Positions 47,462 through 59,278 of a DNA stretch of 64,000 nucleotides are shown here, in pieces (the stretch's first letter is position 1; every line of letters starts with the position of its first letter). Origin of the DNA: Anopheles merus (taxonomy: Eukaryota > Arthropoda > Insecta > Diptera > Culicidae); contig NC_054083.1 in the NCBI RefSeq assembly GCF_017562075.2, forward strand, positions 1,542,501 through 1,606,500. The letters are read 5' to 3'. Made by a program: the position numbers and the translations under genes. The notes beneath the pieces are model-generated. The model was not told the DNA's origin and ran no database searches. It saw nothing but the letters and a program-made list of their open reading frames with translations.

Positions 47462-49725
47462 TTGACAGAAGAAGCTGAAGAAAAAAAAATCATTGTGGAA
47501 TGCCCATGTTTTGGTAAACTAGCAGGAGGTCCGCAAAAGAAAAAAAAGATGTTATCGAAAAATATCCGAAAAACTGGAACTTTATACAAAAAAAGGGATA
47601 AGATGCACGCAGCATTCTTCAATGCACAGGATGAAACATCAGATACTGCGCCTATCGCTTGTACAGGTGAGTATGTTGTTTACGTTTCCATATTTTACCT
47701 TCCGTTCAATAGCGTATCACGAGAAGATTCTATCTATTAAACTATCTTCTTTTATGAATATAGATATCGAAAATAGTACGGCAGATTTAGATGTTGCAAT
47801 GGAGCGTGAAGAAGACATGAATGACGAAGAGGAATCAGATCAGGAAACATCATCAATACATGACACTGATAAAATGGATTTTTCCAATATGTCGTTGGAA
47901 GATTGCATAAAATTTTATGCTTTGTCAACAAATCAGTCACACATCGCAATCAATCTGCTGTCTAATATATTATCAGCTAACCTGGGACAAAGCCTACCAA
48001 AATCTGCTCGAACTCTTCTGAAGACCAGGAGGAATAATGACGATGTTCACAACATTCCCGGAGGCCAATTATGGTATTACGGTGTTGCTCAAAACATTAG
48101 AAACTACTACAGGTAATAGCATATAGTATATAATTGCATACGAAGACTCACATTTGGCTTTAATTTCTAGGTCTAGTGTACCAAATATAACAACGTTATC
48201 CATCAACATTTCGATTGATGGATTACCATTGTACAAAAGTAGTAGAACACAGTTTTGGCCCATATTGATGGATATTGTGGAACTAGAAAATGCTCCAGTT
48301 ATGACTGTGGGTATATTTTGTGGTCAAAGCAAACCAACAAACGTGCAGGACTATTTGAGAAAGTTGGTGGATGAGCTAAAAGATATCCTGATAAATGGCA
48401 TTTTGATCAATTCTGCTCAAATCAAAATCAATTTGCGTGCCATTATTGCGGATGCATCTGCTCGAGCATTTATTAAGGGTATGTTAATTGGATTTGGTAC
48501 ATGATATATAATTAATATTTAATTTTCTATCATTTCTCAGGATTTGCATATTTTAATGCTACTCATGGATGTATGAAGTGTACCTGTGAAGGAGAGTTTA
48601 GTCCCCTTTCAAATACAACGACTTTTAAAAGCATCAATGCCCCTCTTCGTACTGATAAAGAATTTCGAGCCGGAGCTTACCCAGATCATGTGAAAGTAAT
48701 CTCTCCTCTTTTAGAAATACCCGACATCGATATAATAAGAGATGTCATAATTTCAGAATCCCTACATTTGTTTTACTTAGGTATATTGAAAAGACTTTTA
48801 TTTGGATGGAGAGATGGCAAGTTAGGGAAATGTTAGAAATGGCCTGGTATGCAATGCGATAGTGTATCAGAGCACCTAGTAGGTATAGAATTGCCATCGG
48901 AAATACATAGAAGGTTTAGACGATTAGATGAGTTAAAAAATTGGAAAGGTACTGAGCTAGCATCATTTTTACACTACGCTGGATTGGTGGTTTTGAAGGT
49001 ACTTCCATCTGAAGCTTACGAACATTTTCTGCTACTGTTTTGTGCAGTTACGATGCTCTCATCTAATGAATTTAAAAAAAAATTGGCACGTAGCTGGTAA
49101 AATGTTGGAAACATTTGTCATCCAGTATGGACAAATATATGGCGAACAATATCTTACTAGTAACGTACATAATTTGCTGCACGTTTTGGATGAAGTGCGA
49201 CATTTTGGACAACTTCCTTCACTTTCCGCTTTTCGATATGAAAACAAATTACAATTTATAAAAAAATCTCTTCGTGGAACCAATAGACCTTCAGCTCAGG
49301 CCGCCAATAGAAATATTGAACTTCAAAATTTTTTTACGATTGCTAATAATACAGTACCATCTTACCCATTAACTAAGAATAACAAAACAAACGATTTATT
49401 TATAACTTCTGGATTCCTCTTGCAAAACAACAATCGAAATGGTTGGTTCTTAACTTTAGACAAGCAAATAATTCGTTACTATTCTTTTGTTTCCGATTCT
49501 GAAACAGAGATTAGAATTGAAGGTTTTGTTTTGCCAGGCAATACAGACTATTTTCAGTATCCCATAAAATCTAATCATCTATACGTTTTTCGGGGAAACC
49601 GGCGCGACTTAAGAAAAACATCTTCTATGTTTAAGTTAAGTGATATTAAATGCAAGCTAGCTGCTGTAACAACAAATGATGGCGATGAACATGTTTTTGT
49701 ACCTTTATTGCATACGTTACGATGA
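47462..49725 (+). pseudogene. CMC/Transposase_21-like transposase, multi-exon, frameshifted
   Basis: Exon 1 ends at about 47668 (donor CAGGTGAGT) and exon 2 runs about 47763-48113. Exon 3 runs about 48171-48479 and exon 4 from 48540 (acceptor TTTCTCAG). Conserved blocks: SINISIDGLPLYKSSRTQFW, PVMTVGIFCGQSKPTN, RAIIADASARAFIKG, ATHGCMKCTCEGEF, SLHLFYLGILKRLLFGW, ELASFLHYAGLVVLKV, YLTSNVHNLLHVLDEV and FRYENKLQFIKKSLRG. These match transposases that accompany DUF4806 genes in insects. A stop/frameshift near 48835 and a frameshift in an A-run near 49078 break the frame. The start is uncertain. It would cut and join the element ends; this copy is inactive. Confidence 0.8.
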
Positions 49726-50848
49726 GTACGAAGTGTGAATAAAAAAAAACAATAACATGTGAATAATTACATTGAAATGTTGTTTTTATAAATTCATTTA
49801 ATTTTTTTTTAATTTTTAGTTCACAGTCACAGAGTTTGTTAAGCAAATAAATTCGTCACAATTACATTGTGAGTTACTAGAACTATGTTAAAGATTCAAT
49901 ATATCACATTTCATGGTGTTTGAAAGTATGTTTAGTTGATTTTCTTAATCCTTTATTATTTAGTCGCTTCTGTGCGTACTTTAACGTATCCTTGAAAAAG
50001 TTTGCAACTGCATTCAAAGAAAGCTGTTCATCATTAGTAGACCCTATTTCTTTAAAAAGGTTAACAACATTTTGATATGATTGAAACTGTATCCTGCTCC
50101 CAGTTCTTCCTACACCTGTCCAACTACATTTCGTTAAAAAGGTTTTGTCAAATAGAATGTCCAATGCTTGTATCAATCTATTATGGCTGATTTGGTCCGA
50201 TATCAAAAAATCAAGCCAATCAAATATTGTTCGCATGTTGGTAAATGACTCTAGATCTTTGTTAAGTTTTTCGAGATCTTCCAACGTTTTTATAGTTTTA
50301 ATATTAGCATGCTTTTCTTTTAGATGTGGAGGCACACGAGGACATGTCTTATCAAGCAAAATATTCATTTGGGTGATAAGAGTTGCTTGCATCTTTTCGA
50401 TTCTTGAAAGCCTGTTATCTATTTCATTTAGTTGCTGAGTATGGTCATAGTCTCCTTTTCGGTTTTGTGTATGTCTAGGAACATTGTTGTTTTCATCTAT
50501 GGGCAGATGATTGCTTTTTACTAAGTTATTTGGATCACAGGGGATATATGAGTGAGGGTATTGTGCATTGGCATCGTCCATATCTGCAAGCATTTGATAG
50601 CCATGGTTTGAGCATACAGTTGCTACCGAGTGATTAGTCGTATCACATTTATCATTTGCGTCATTTTCATGAAGCCATTCTTCTGTAGAGTATTTCGCGG
50701 ATTGAATTTTTTCTACAGCCACTTTAGTTTCGTTGCCATTGGTTGAATGTAGTGATGCTACTGATCCATTTATCGATTCAACTGCATCATGTGCATCATT
50801 GTCATGAAGCCATTCTATGGAATATTCAGACCATCGATTTTCTTCTAT

Positions 50849-52040
50849 ATTTGTTTATTTGTTTATTTGTTTATTTGTAAATGTTAAGTGATTGGCCATC
50901 ATTGGCCTTATCACTGATCTTATAAACTAAACTTATAATAACATAAAGCATCACGGTACAATGTAACATCAGCACAAAATAAATAACACAGAGTATCACA
51001 GCAAGAAAAACAGGTTAACTTAGGGAATTCCAGTCAAAAGAGTCATAATGTGCATTAAATCTAAAAGCCATCGCAGTCAAAGGTTCATTATCGCTATATG
51101 CACGTCTAGTTTGGTCAACTCTTAGTAGCCTAAAGTTTCTTAAAATACGAGCAGGTACGTGGAAATTAACTCTAGCTAAAAGGTCCGGTGAATCTATCTC
51201 TCCTAGGATGATTTTTTTCATAAACAAGATTTGCGCCGTTTCGCGACGAGTAGCGAGAGACTCGAGTCCAAAAATTAAACACCGGGCATGATAACTAGGT
51301 CTTGCTGCTACGTTACGCCAGGGTGTGAACCGTAAGACCAAACGGGTGAATTTTTTCTGCACTGACTCAATCTTATTCGACCATAACGACGACGATGGGC
51401 ACCAAACTACTGAGGAGTATTCTAAGATGGATCTGACTAGTGATTTGTAGAGTGCGACAAGACAATGTGGGTCGGAGAATTCTCTCGACTGCCTGCGTAT
51501 AAATCCTAGCATTCTGTTCGCTCTATCAATAATTTCGTTATGGTGCACATGAAAGTCAAGTTTACGGTCAAGGGTAACTCCTAAGTCTTTTACTGCACTG
51601 TGTCGTTGTAATTGTGTACCGGAGATGCAGTAGTTAAACACTATTGGACAATTAGAACGGTGAAACGACATGGACAAACATTTATCAACAGAAATTTGTA
51701 GGTCGTTGTTCAGACACCAGTCAGAAAAGAGTCGATCGATGCTTGCAGGACAAGACAATCACCAAAACACCTCACAGGAAAAAAAAGTCTAAGATCGTCC
51801 GCATACAATAAACATTCAGATTCCCTTACTACAGTAGTAACGTCATTGAAAAATAGAGAAAACAGCAAAGGTCCAAGGTTACTACCCTGTGGCACGCCTG
51901 AACAACTCACGAATTCCCTAGATGTCATACATTCAACTTTCACGCGATATCGACGATTGGTGAGATAAGATTCGAACCACTCAACTAAAGGGGTAGAGAA
52001 TCCAGGAATATTCAGGAGTTCGGAAAATGGATAGTTGGGA
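50849..52040 (-). mobile_element. CR1-clade LINE, 5'-truncated
   Basis: Minus strand. The RT end (SGVPQGSNLGPLLFSLFF, then LLYADDLRLFF) is at 51750-52030. A frameshift near 51750 precedes the thumb and C-terminal region at 51015-51758 (VKDLGVTLDRKLDFHVHH, LVRSILEYSSVVW, TAMAFRFNAHYDSF). The 3' end at about 50849-50880 is a repeat of AAATAAAC. It is inserted in the DUF4806 gene, whose coding sequence stops at about 50848. Confidence 0.85.
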
Positions 52041-52049
52041 TAAAGGAAT

Positions 52050-54430
52050 CGGTTCTGTACGTGAAATCGTTGAAATACGAACCACAAGTGCGACGCCACG
52101 TCAATACACACTCTGTGGGTGATTCGATGGTTAACGAAGGTACTACATGCCTTCGCCACAGAGACTGTTCGAACCTGCTTTCATGTGCTGCCTATTGGAG
52201 GATGAATCAGATGGACCGCCTGAATTACGTCAAGAGGCAACACCTTTGCCGCAGCTGTTTGAAAAAGCACCATGGCCCATGCCCCCAGGACACTATATGC
52301 GGCAAGGCAGGATGTAACGGGAAACACCATCCGTCCCTGCATCTATATCGAGCTAATCGAAGCACAGCTAATGCAGTCTCTATAAATAAAAATATCTATA
52401 GGACATGAACACAAAACTAAGAGAATATGTCGAAAAGGGTTACATTAAGCGACTATCTCAAAGCGAAAAGGAAACCTATCATCCTAGAAAATGGTATTTA
52501 CCCATATTTCCGGTGTTCAATCTTAACAATCCCAATAAGTTAAGGATCGTATGGGATGCCTCAGCGAAGTTTAAAGATGTTTCTGTGGATTCGGTGCTTT
52601 TAACTGGACCTGACCTTCTATCCCCATTGCCTAACATTTTATTTAGGTTTCGAGAATATAAAATTGCTGTAGCTAAAGATAAAAGCGAAATGTACCATCA
52701 AGTCTGCATAAATAGTACAGATCAGCAAAGCCAACTATTTCTATGGCACTGGAGTGCAGATGAAGAACCTCAAAAGTTCATTATGCGACGGATGACATTT
52801 GGTGCGTCATGGACTAGGAGAACCTAGTTGTGCGCAGTATGTGAAAAATACGAACGCAGAAAGATTCAGTGATCAATTCCCACGCGGTAAAATGCATCAA
52901 AGAAAAACATTACTTAGACGATTTCTTGACTAGTGTGGAAACGGATAGTGAAGCTGTACAACTCACTACACTAGTAGAATATATCCATATGAAGGGTTGA
53001 TTTCCACTTCACAACTGGATGTCAAATTCTAAGGAGGTTTTAGACATCGTAGAAAGTAGCACCTGTGAAAGTAAAGATCTCACCCTAGAAACCACTGCAG
53101 TGTCACATACAATCTTAGGAATGTGGTGGAGTCCCTCTACAGACACTTTCCGATTCAAGGTTCCCGAAGCATTTAATTTTGGAGCCTCAGTGCAATCCTT
53201 TAAAAACTGCCTTAGAAGCGAATTATTAAGATGATCTTACTTCTTATTTTAATCTAATTTTAGACTTAAGAACATTCACACGGATCCATTGTTATCCATC
53301 AAACGAGTAATAAACAAATTAAACAAATTAAACAAATTAAAGCCTTTCTAAAAGAAAAAAAAGTACCAACCAAAAGGCAGATACTTAGTGTTATGATGTC
53401 ACTGTACAATCTACTCGGACTAATTGTTGGTTATTTGTTTTACCTAAATGTAATTTTGCAAGAAATTTGGCGAGCAAAAGCAGAATGGGACGAGACGATC
53501 CCTTTAAATCTGTTAGAAAAATCGAGAAAATGGATCAATGGATTGCCAAAGCTTGAAAAACTATATATTCCGCGATGCTATAGGCAATGCTCTATATTAA
53601 AGGTAAATGCCCTTCAACTACACATATTTGTAGATGCTGGTCGTGATGGCTACACCGCAGTAGCATACTTCCGATACGAGTAAGACGAAGTAATCGAAGT
53701 ATCTCTAGTAGGGGCAAAGACTAGAGAGACGCCCTTAGAATACGTATCAATTCCACGACTCGAACTTCAGGCAGCATTATTAGGCACCAGGCTCGCATGC
53801 AACATAATATCTACACACCGGGAGCCCATTAACAGCATAACATTCTGGACCGACTCTGAAGATGTAATACACTGGTTGAACGCAGATCATCACGAGTACC
53901 ACACCTTCGTAGCCCATCGAGTGGTAGAAATTGTAGATAAAACTACTGTACGTCAATGGCAGTGGGTATCAACGCAAGATAATGTTGCCGACGAAAGAAC
54001 TAAGTGGTCGAACATCGACTGCCATTTTATAATCAGTCGCTGGGTTGCGGGACCAGCATTTTTATCTAATCCCGAATCATCCTTAATTCAAGAGCAACCT
54101 ACGAGAACGGGCACTGAAGAAGTGAAACGCAAATCCGTTAATATACATTGCACACGAGAAGCTCTCTTTAATCTAGGTCGGTTTTCAAGCTGGAGCATAT
54201 ATGTGGCGATTCATGAAAACCGCCAGTTCACCCGTGCACAGCCGAACGACAGGCCGGTTGTCAAACTATAAGAAAATGTTAGCTGAACAGACTATCATCA
54301 TTATAGCATAGCGTCAAGCATACCCTGAAGAGTATCGAACACTTCAAAAGTCTGGTGATGGAACTGCAATATTAGCAAAGAAGAATCCACTGGCCAAACT
54401 TAACCCGTATTTAGAACGCGATGGAATAAT
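52050..54430 (+). mobile_element. BEL/Pao LTR retrotransposon, internal fragment
   Basis: Collinear BEL/Pao pieces, all frameshifted. The gag zinc knuckle is HLCRSCLKKHHGPCPQDTIC at about 52240. The RT piece is RKWYLPIFPVFNLNNPNKLR, then IVWDASAKFKDVSVDSVLLT, at 52480-52610. RT continuation and the connection segment (KRQILSVMMSLYNLLGL) are at about 53370. RNase H-type sequence LQLHIFVDAGRDGYTAVAYF is at about 53610-53680, with later WVSTQDNVADERTK at 53965. A pre-integrase segment runs to about 54430. No LTRs are visible. The protease and most of the integrase are missing. A LINE tail interrupts it at 53175-53345. Confidence 0.85.
53175..53345 (+). mobile_element. CR1-type LINE 3' tail inside the BEL fragment
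   Basis: FNFGASVQSFKNCLRSELLR resembles the C-terminal end of CR1-clade ORF2. A short UTR and AAACAAATT repeats at about 53310-53340 follow. BEL pol coding is continuous before and after it. It is about 170 bases, heavily 5'-truncated. Confidence 0.6.
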
Positions 54431-54880
54431 TTCATTTCATTTCATTTCATTTATTAATTCAAAATCCGCCATCAAGGTTAAAGAAAACAGACTTACAACT
54501 AATTAAACCCTAACAAATAAACAAAATAATTCTTGAAAAACTAAGCCTTACTAAACTAGTCTTGACCTAGCAAAATAATTAAAGAAAAAAAAAAACATAG
54601 GTAGAGCGTAGAGACTATCATAAACTTCATGAAAACTTAGAAGAATAATTAAAGAGAATCAGAAGAAAAAATACGGTTACGGAAAGAGTGAAGAGAGGAG
54701 TCGAAATCAAAGAGATGGTAAAAGTGGTTAAACAACCTGAAACAGGATAGAAGAGGATCATTGAAAGTATAAAGAGTATGACGTGTTTCAATTGACAGAG
54801 GATCACGAGGACGAAGAGAACGAGAGGGAACATAAAGCGAGATGGACGAAAGCAAAGCAGGAGCATCAGTAGCAGAAAGT
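54431..54880 (-). mobile_element. CR1-clade LINE, 5'-truncated tail
   Basis: The minus-strand frame 54649-54855 gives SISLYVPSRSLRPRDPLSIE and TLYTFNDPLLSCFRLFNHFY, the usual CR1-type ORF2 C-terminus. The 3' end is a GAAAT repeat (ATTTC units at about 54431-54452 on the plus strand). It is a different family from the tail at 50849. Confidence 0.75.
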
Positions 54881-55189
54881 AGTGTTGGGAATTTCGTTAA
54901 AAAAAGGATCGGAACGGAACTAGTTCATTTTTCAAAAAGAACGGAACGTGAACCTAGGGTGTAAAAGAACCGACCCAGAGCTTAGAAGCCAAACTGTCAT
55001 CCGCGGGGGGAGGGGGGGGGGGGGTCGTTGTTACTTGATACAGGATATGAAAAGGCGTTCCTTAAATCGTCATTCTGAAATCACCAAATCTAGAAGGGTT
55101 CAACCTATGTCCAGTAAGCTGTACCAGCTGTGCTAATATAAAGCATGCATTTATTATCTAGCATTTTTTTAAACTTTTTAGATGCGACG
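54881..55189. other. unassigned interval with a long G-tract
   Basis: Contains GAACGGAAC-type repeats (54910-54950) and a G-run at about 55005-55023. No gene is seen. Confidence 0.4.
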
Positions 55190-55375
55190 ACCATTTTCGA
55201 TCAAAGCCTTCCTGTACCACTAATAGGCTTGGCTATCAGTAACTTAAATGCCCATAGCAGGATAATCATCCCAGCGTATGGGGGCACGATCCATTCGAGG
55301 ATTTTACCCATACCGAAGTTATTGAGTGGTCCGAGTTGACGATTGTATCACGAGATTGACTAATTATTTGAATTT
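55190..55375 (-). mobile_element. SINE200-like SINE, diverged
   Basis: CATAGCAGGATAATCATCCC and GTATGGGGGCACGATCCATT match the SINE at 12893. It ends with a GTCCGAGTTGACGATTGTAT-like A-box region. It lies next to the N-terminal DUF4806 coding segment. Confidence 0.65.
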
Positions 55376-55782
55376 CACTTACTACTTAAAACAAATAGTT
55401 TTTTTTTCACATAAATCGTTTACAACATCACGGCACTCAAACGGTTGTCGAATGGAACAGAATGCTTCGAATCGAATGGCTAAATATTCCGAATATTCTA
55501 TAGCTTCTGTACTTTCATTTTTAACATCATCTATCACCATTAAGATTTCAAAGTTAGCTCTTTTTATACCATCTAATGTAGGTGCAGATGTGATGCTAAA
55601 ATCAGAGTTATTTTCGTCACTCATAGCAGTTACCAGTTGCTCCGCATCTTCTATCGTACTGATGTTCTTTTTTTTCACGATGCACTTAATCTTCTCCCAG
55701 TTAGGATTGCCCGTGCAATTCCCATCGTTAACCATTTGTTGAAGATGGCGTTTGTTTTTATATTTTGGCCAAATATGATATG

Positions 55783-56186
55783 TGTTGGCACGATATCATC
55801 CTCGTGCTTATTAGATGCACCAAACAAAGTCAAAACAACGAGCTGTCAAAGACAGCTCGAATAGATGTAGCAAATAACACCAGATGGCGCTAGGAAACCA
55901 GAAAAGGATGAAAAGATAACCCTTTAGGCGAGACAACTAGCTGATCCAAAAATAGGGCCAATTAGAAACAAGTTCGGCAGCGGTCACAAAACAGGGTCAA
56001 ACGGGGTCAAGACTGATCAGCTGTTGAAGAATAGGTGCCATTGAGACAGTTAGTTGCGAATTATCTACGAGAGAAAACAGACTAATTTTTAAACTGTGCG
56101 GCGAAAATTTATAATACGCGAGCGCCAGTTCTAAGAAGGTCTAAAACGCAATTCAAATAAATACATTGTTACCAGGCGTAACAACA
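55783..56186 (+). repeat. 5' LTR
   Basis: 404 bp, TG...CA. It contains the inverted pair GAGCTGTC/GACAGCTC near position 70 and AATAAA near its 3' end (about 56158), a candidate poly(A) signal. Confidence 0.92.
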
Positions 56187-56263
56187 TTTAAAAATTAGTG
56201 CGACATTCAACATTCGTTTAGATATTTTCTTCGAAATTAAAATCCGTACCAGTGTGCGTCGCG

Positions 56264-56884
56264 ATGAGTACCGGGATTAATCGTGATGGCTGCGAGCGAC
56301 ATAATACCGTAAATATGGTGCCGTGCAATAAATGCTATGAGTGGTACAAATACGTGTGTGTCGGCATCACCGCGAGAGATGAATCCCATACAAGGAGGTG
56401 CGATTTGTGTGTGAAGAAGAGGGTAAAGTGCGAAGCGAAGGAGAAGAGGTGTCTAGTAACCCCAATGGAAGCCATCGCGAAGACGAGGAAGCCGGCTGAA
56501 AGCTGCGACGGCGAAAAAATAGCCAAAAGAGCAGCATATAGCGAGGGCGACGCCTCGGCGTATAAGAAGCTATCCACGGGGGAACAGGTACCCACATCGA
56601 TCCCAGCTGCAAAAATGCCCCATACCACAAACGTATCAAAAAAGGCGACAATGCAAGCGGCACTGGCACGACTGATCGAAGTGCAGCGATTAGAAAAGGA
56701 GTTAGCTCTAAAAGAGTTCGATATCAAAATGGCCAGTCTGAATCTTAAACAGACAAAGATCCAGCTTCAGCTCGAAAAAGAGAGACGAGCGAATCGATCT
56801 GTGAACCATTCACGGATCACACAGCGGCAGCAGCTGCAGCAGCAGCCGCAACAACAGCTGCAGCAGCAGCCGCAGCAACAGCCG

Positions 56885-56919
<35 letters not shown>

Positions 56920-58291
56920 GCAGCAACAGCCGCAGCAGCCGCAGCAACAGCCGCAGCAGCCGCAACAGCCGCAGCAGCAGCAGCAGCAGCAGCATCATCA
57001 GCATCAGCAACATCAACACCATTGTAAGATAGCAGTGAACGTTAGTGAAGCTGATGAGAAAGTGTGCATCGGAACGGTACCAGCAAATCCTGAGGCATTA
57101 GCAACCGTGGAACCGATAGTTTGTACCAGACAACATGCGTCGGCGCAGCCGGCCTTCCAACTACAAAACTGTTCTGTAGCCAAAGCACACGCGCAGCTAG
57201 ACTGCGAATCGCGGGACAACGCGCTCCCTGGTGAGACGGTCCAATCTGGAGGAGCAGAACCGTTGACGATGTATGCGTTGAGATCCACGGTACTGAGGGT
57301 ACCATTCCGCATGGTGTCTATCACAAATCATCGAGGACACCAAGGCATCGACACACAACGCACCCTGGACGAAAGGCCAGCGACAACGCTGGTGCCATCT
57401 GAACTGGCACAACGTGCTGGTGTAGCCGGTAAGCCAGTACCACCAGAGATGAGCTGGATGGTTGGCGTGACGAGAGATGGTTCGAGCATGAGGGAAACTA
57501 GATCGGCGAGGGCGGCGGGAAGCGACAACAGGCAATGCGAGTTTGCCAACACTCGTAGCAACATAAAGCTAAGTTTGCCACCTGAAGGACTTTTCTTCGC
57601 CTCATTAACAAAAACTTTTGCTCACTTTCAGGGACTGTCGATTCCGCCGTTCCTGAAAGGGGAGTCGAAGTTGATGACCGGAACACTACGCACCGATCTG
57701 GCAGCACCACCCGAGATAGGCAGATCCAGTATTCCGGCAACCGATAGAAGCCGGTCGAAATGGTCGGTCTACAGTTCCGGCAACTCTGCTGTGGCCACAT
57801 TCCGTAGGAAGCTTATATGGAGCTTCACCAATAGCGTACAATTCCTGTGCACAACGAAGCTAAAAGAAAAAAATGCGCAAGTTAGTGAACACACACATAC
57901 ACTCACCGACATAAACAGAAGTAGGGTTATGTCTACACCATGCGCGTTGCGAGACAGGTGTACAGGCCTGGCGTATCTGTGGTTTCGCATCCAACAGACA
58001 ATCGGGAGAGGAAAACGGAAAAAACTAACACCGTATGGAGATAAGAGAAAGTTGATTGAAGGATTGATCGTGTGGAAACGTAGGCGAAGTCGTATCCGTG
58101 TGCAATTCATAAAGCACAAAAAACACTTGCAGCGCGGACGTAGGCTATACACGCAAGACAGTTCCTATGACATGATCATGATAGCGAGCTGGCCGGATAT
58201 AAATGAAGACTATCGCGAGTTATTAAGGCTAATATTCACAGTAGGATGTAGGATGTATCGTACTGATTTTAAGAAAATCCTTCCTTTATAA
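56264..58291 (+). CDS. gag-like protein with PHD finger, coiled coil and poly-Gln
   Basis: A single open frame; the ATG at 56264 gives 675 residues (the frame is open from 56252). An N-terminal Cys/His cluster (DGCERHN, VPCNKCYEWYKYVCVG, RRCDLC) resembles the PHD finger of insect BEL/Pao gag proteins. A helical, charged stretch (LIEVQRLEKELALKEFDIKM) follows at about residues 130-175. A Gln-rich run with Pro and His occupies about residues 180-255. The rest matches nothing I know; the last 100 residues are basic, then aromatic. No protease or RT motifs occur. The frame is intact across 2 kb in an otherwise decayed region, consistent with recent insertion. The function is probably capsid/RNA packaging (inference). 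Confidence 0.75.
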
Positions 58292-58308
58292 GGATTTACG
58301 GGGTGGAG

Positions 58309-58712
58309 TGTTGGCACGATATCATCCTCGTGCTTATTAGATGCACCAAACAAAGTCAAAACAACGAGCTGTCAAAGACAGCTCGAATAGATGTAGCAAA
58401 TAACACCAGATGGCGCTAGGAAACCAGAAAAGGATGAAAAGATAACCCTTTAGGCGAGACAACTAGCTGATCCAAAAATAGGGCCAATTAGAAACAAGTT
58501 CGGCAGCGGTCACAAAACAGGGTCAAACGGGGTCAAGACTGATCAGCTGTTGAAGAATAGGTGCCATTGAGACAGTTAGTTGCGAATTATCTACGAGAGA
58601 AAACAGACTAATTTTTAAACTGTGCGGCGAAAATTTATAATACGCGAGCGCCAGTTCTAAGAAGGTCTAAAACGCAATTCAAATAAATACATTGTTACCA
58701 GGCGTAACAACA
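58309..58712 (+). repeat. 3' LTR
   Basis: 404 bp with no difference from the 5' LTR that I can find by eye, which suggests a recent insertion. Confidence 0.92.
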
Positions 58713-58814
58713 ATATGTTTTGCCTCGGCTTGTTTCCTGTATCCAGCCCTCTGGAATTATATATAGCTCGGCATTTCCTCTTGCATCAGTTGTCTGAACT
58801 ATGGCGTGCGGCAT

Positions 58815-59278
58815 TTTACTGAAAAAATATATCAACGACGATGATTATAAGCAATCCATTATATACGTGTACTTGTGGCTAATACGCCGAAGCTCTACCT
58901 GTTCTATATGTCCTCTAACAACTTGGATGGCTTTTTACGTCGATATCTCAATCTTTTCAGATAGTCGAAACGACAAAGGCGCTAGAAGATGGATGCACAC
59001 AAAGGCCTCGGATCAGGACTTCACTACAGTGGGTAAATAGAATAAAATCTTAGTTACAATCACATCACACTAATACCATATCACAATATAATACACGCAA
59101 TAAAGGCAATATTAACCAATGTGTATCCCTATAAACAGCATCGGTGAAAATGACATACACACGCAGATACACACCGGCCGAACAAGATCGGACAAGCTTT
59201 TTTTTTTGGCGCATTCGTTACTTTTGACATAGATTGCACATTTAAACCCCAGAGTTAAAAACTGACAACCGGGGCTGT
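58815..59278. other. CMC element right non-coding region
   Basis: Upstream of the DUF4806 start. A splice-acceptor-like TTTTTCAG (minus strand) precedes the ATG, so an upstream exon may exist. No other gene is seen. Confidence 0.4.

Larger units (their letters stand above)
55783..58712 (+). mobile_element. young non-autonomous LTR retrotransposon, 2930 bp
   Basis: Two 404-bp LTRs appear identical by eye. They start TGTTGGCACG and end GGCGTAACAACA (TGTTG...CAACA). A 5-bp duplication ATATG lies at 55778-55782 and 58713-58717. A purine-rich ACGGGGTGGAG precedes the 3' LTR. One ORF with gag-like features is present; no protease, RT or integrase is seen. It is inserted within a codon of the DUF4806 gene. 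It is probably mobilised by a BEL/Pao relative. Confidence 0.92.
49904..58814 (-). pseudogene. DUF4806 gene of the 12-kb element, split by insertions
   Basis: N-terminal part: it starts at ATG 58814 (MPHAIVQTTDARGNAELYII, PEGWIQETSRGKT), is interrupted by an LTR element, then resumes at 55782 with YHIWPKYKNKRHLQQMVNDG and NPNWEKIKCIVKKKNIST to about 55382. C-terminal part: about 50848 down to 49904, with coiled-coil LNEIDNRLSRIEKMQATLIT. The DUF4806-type segment LIQALDILFDKTFLTKCSWT-GVGRTG lies near residue 190 of the last open frame, and the end is Lys/His-rich. The middle is occupied by two CR1 tails, a BEL remnant and a SINE. Its role is unknown; it is probably an accessory DNA-binding factor for transposition, like TnpA of plant CACTA elements (inference). 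It converges on the transposase with 178 bases between stops. Confidence 0.78.

Noticed and set aside
56810..57022. Leu-rich ORF opposite the poly-Gln tract (minus strand)
   Set aside because: It is the antisense translation of CAG repeats in the gag-like ORF.
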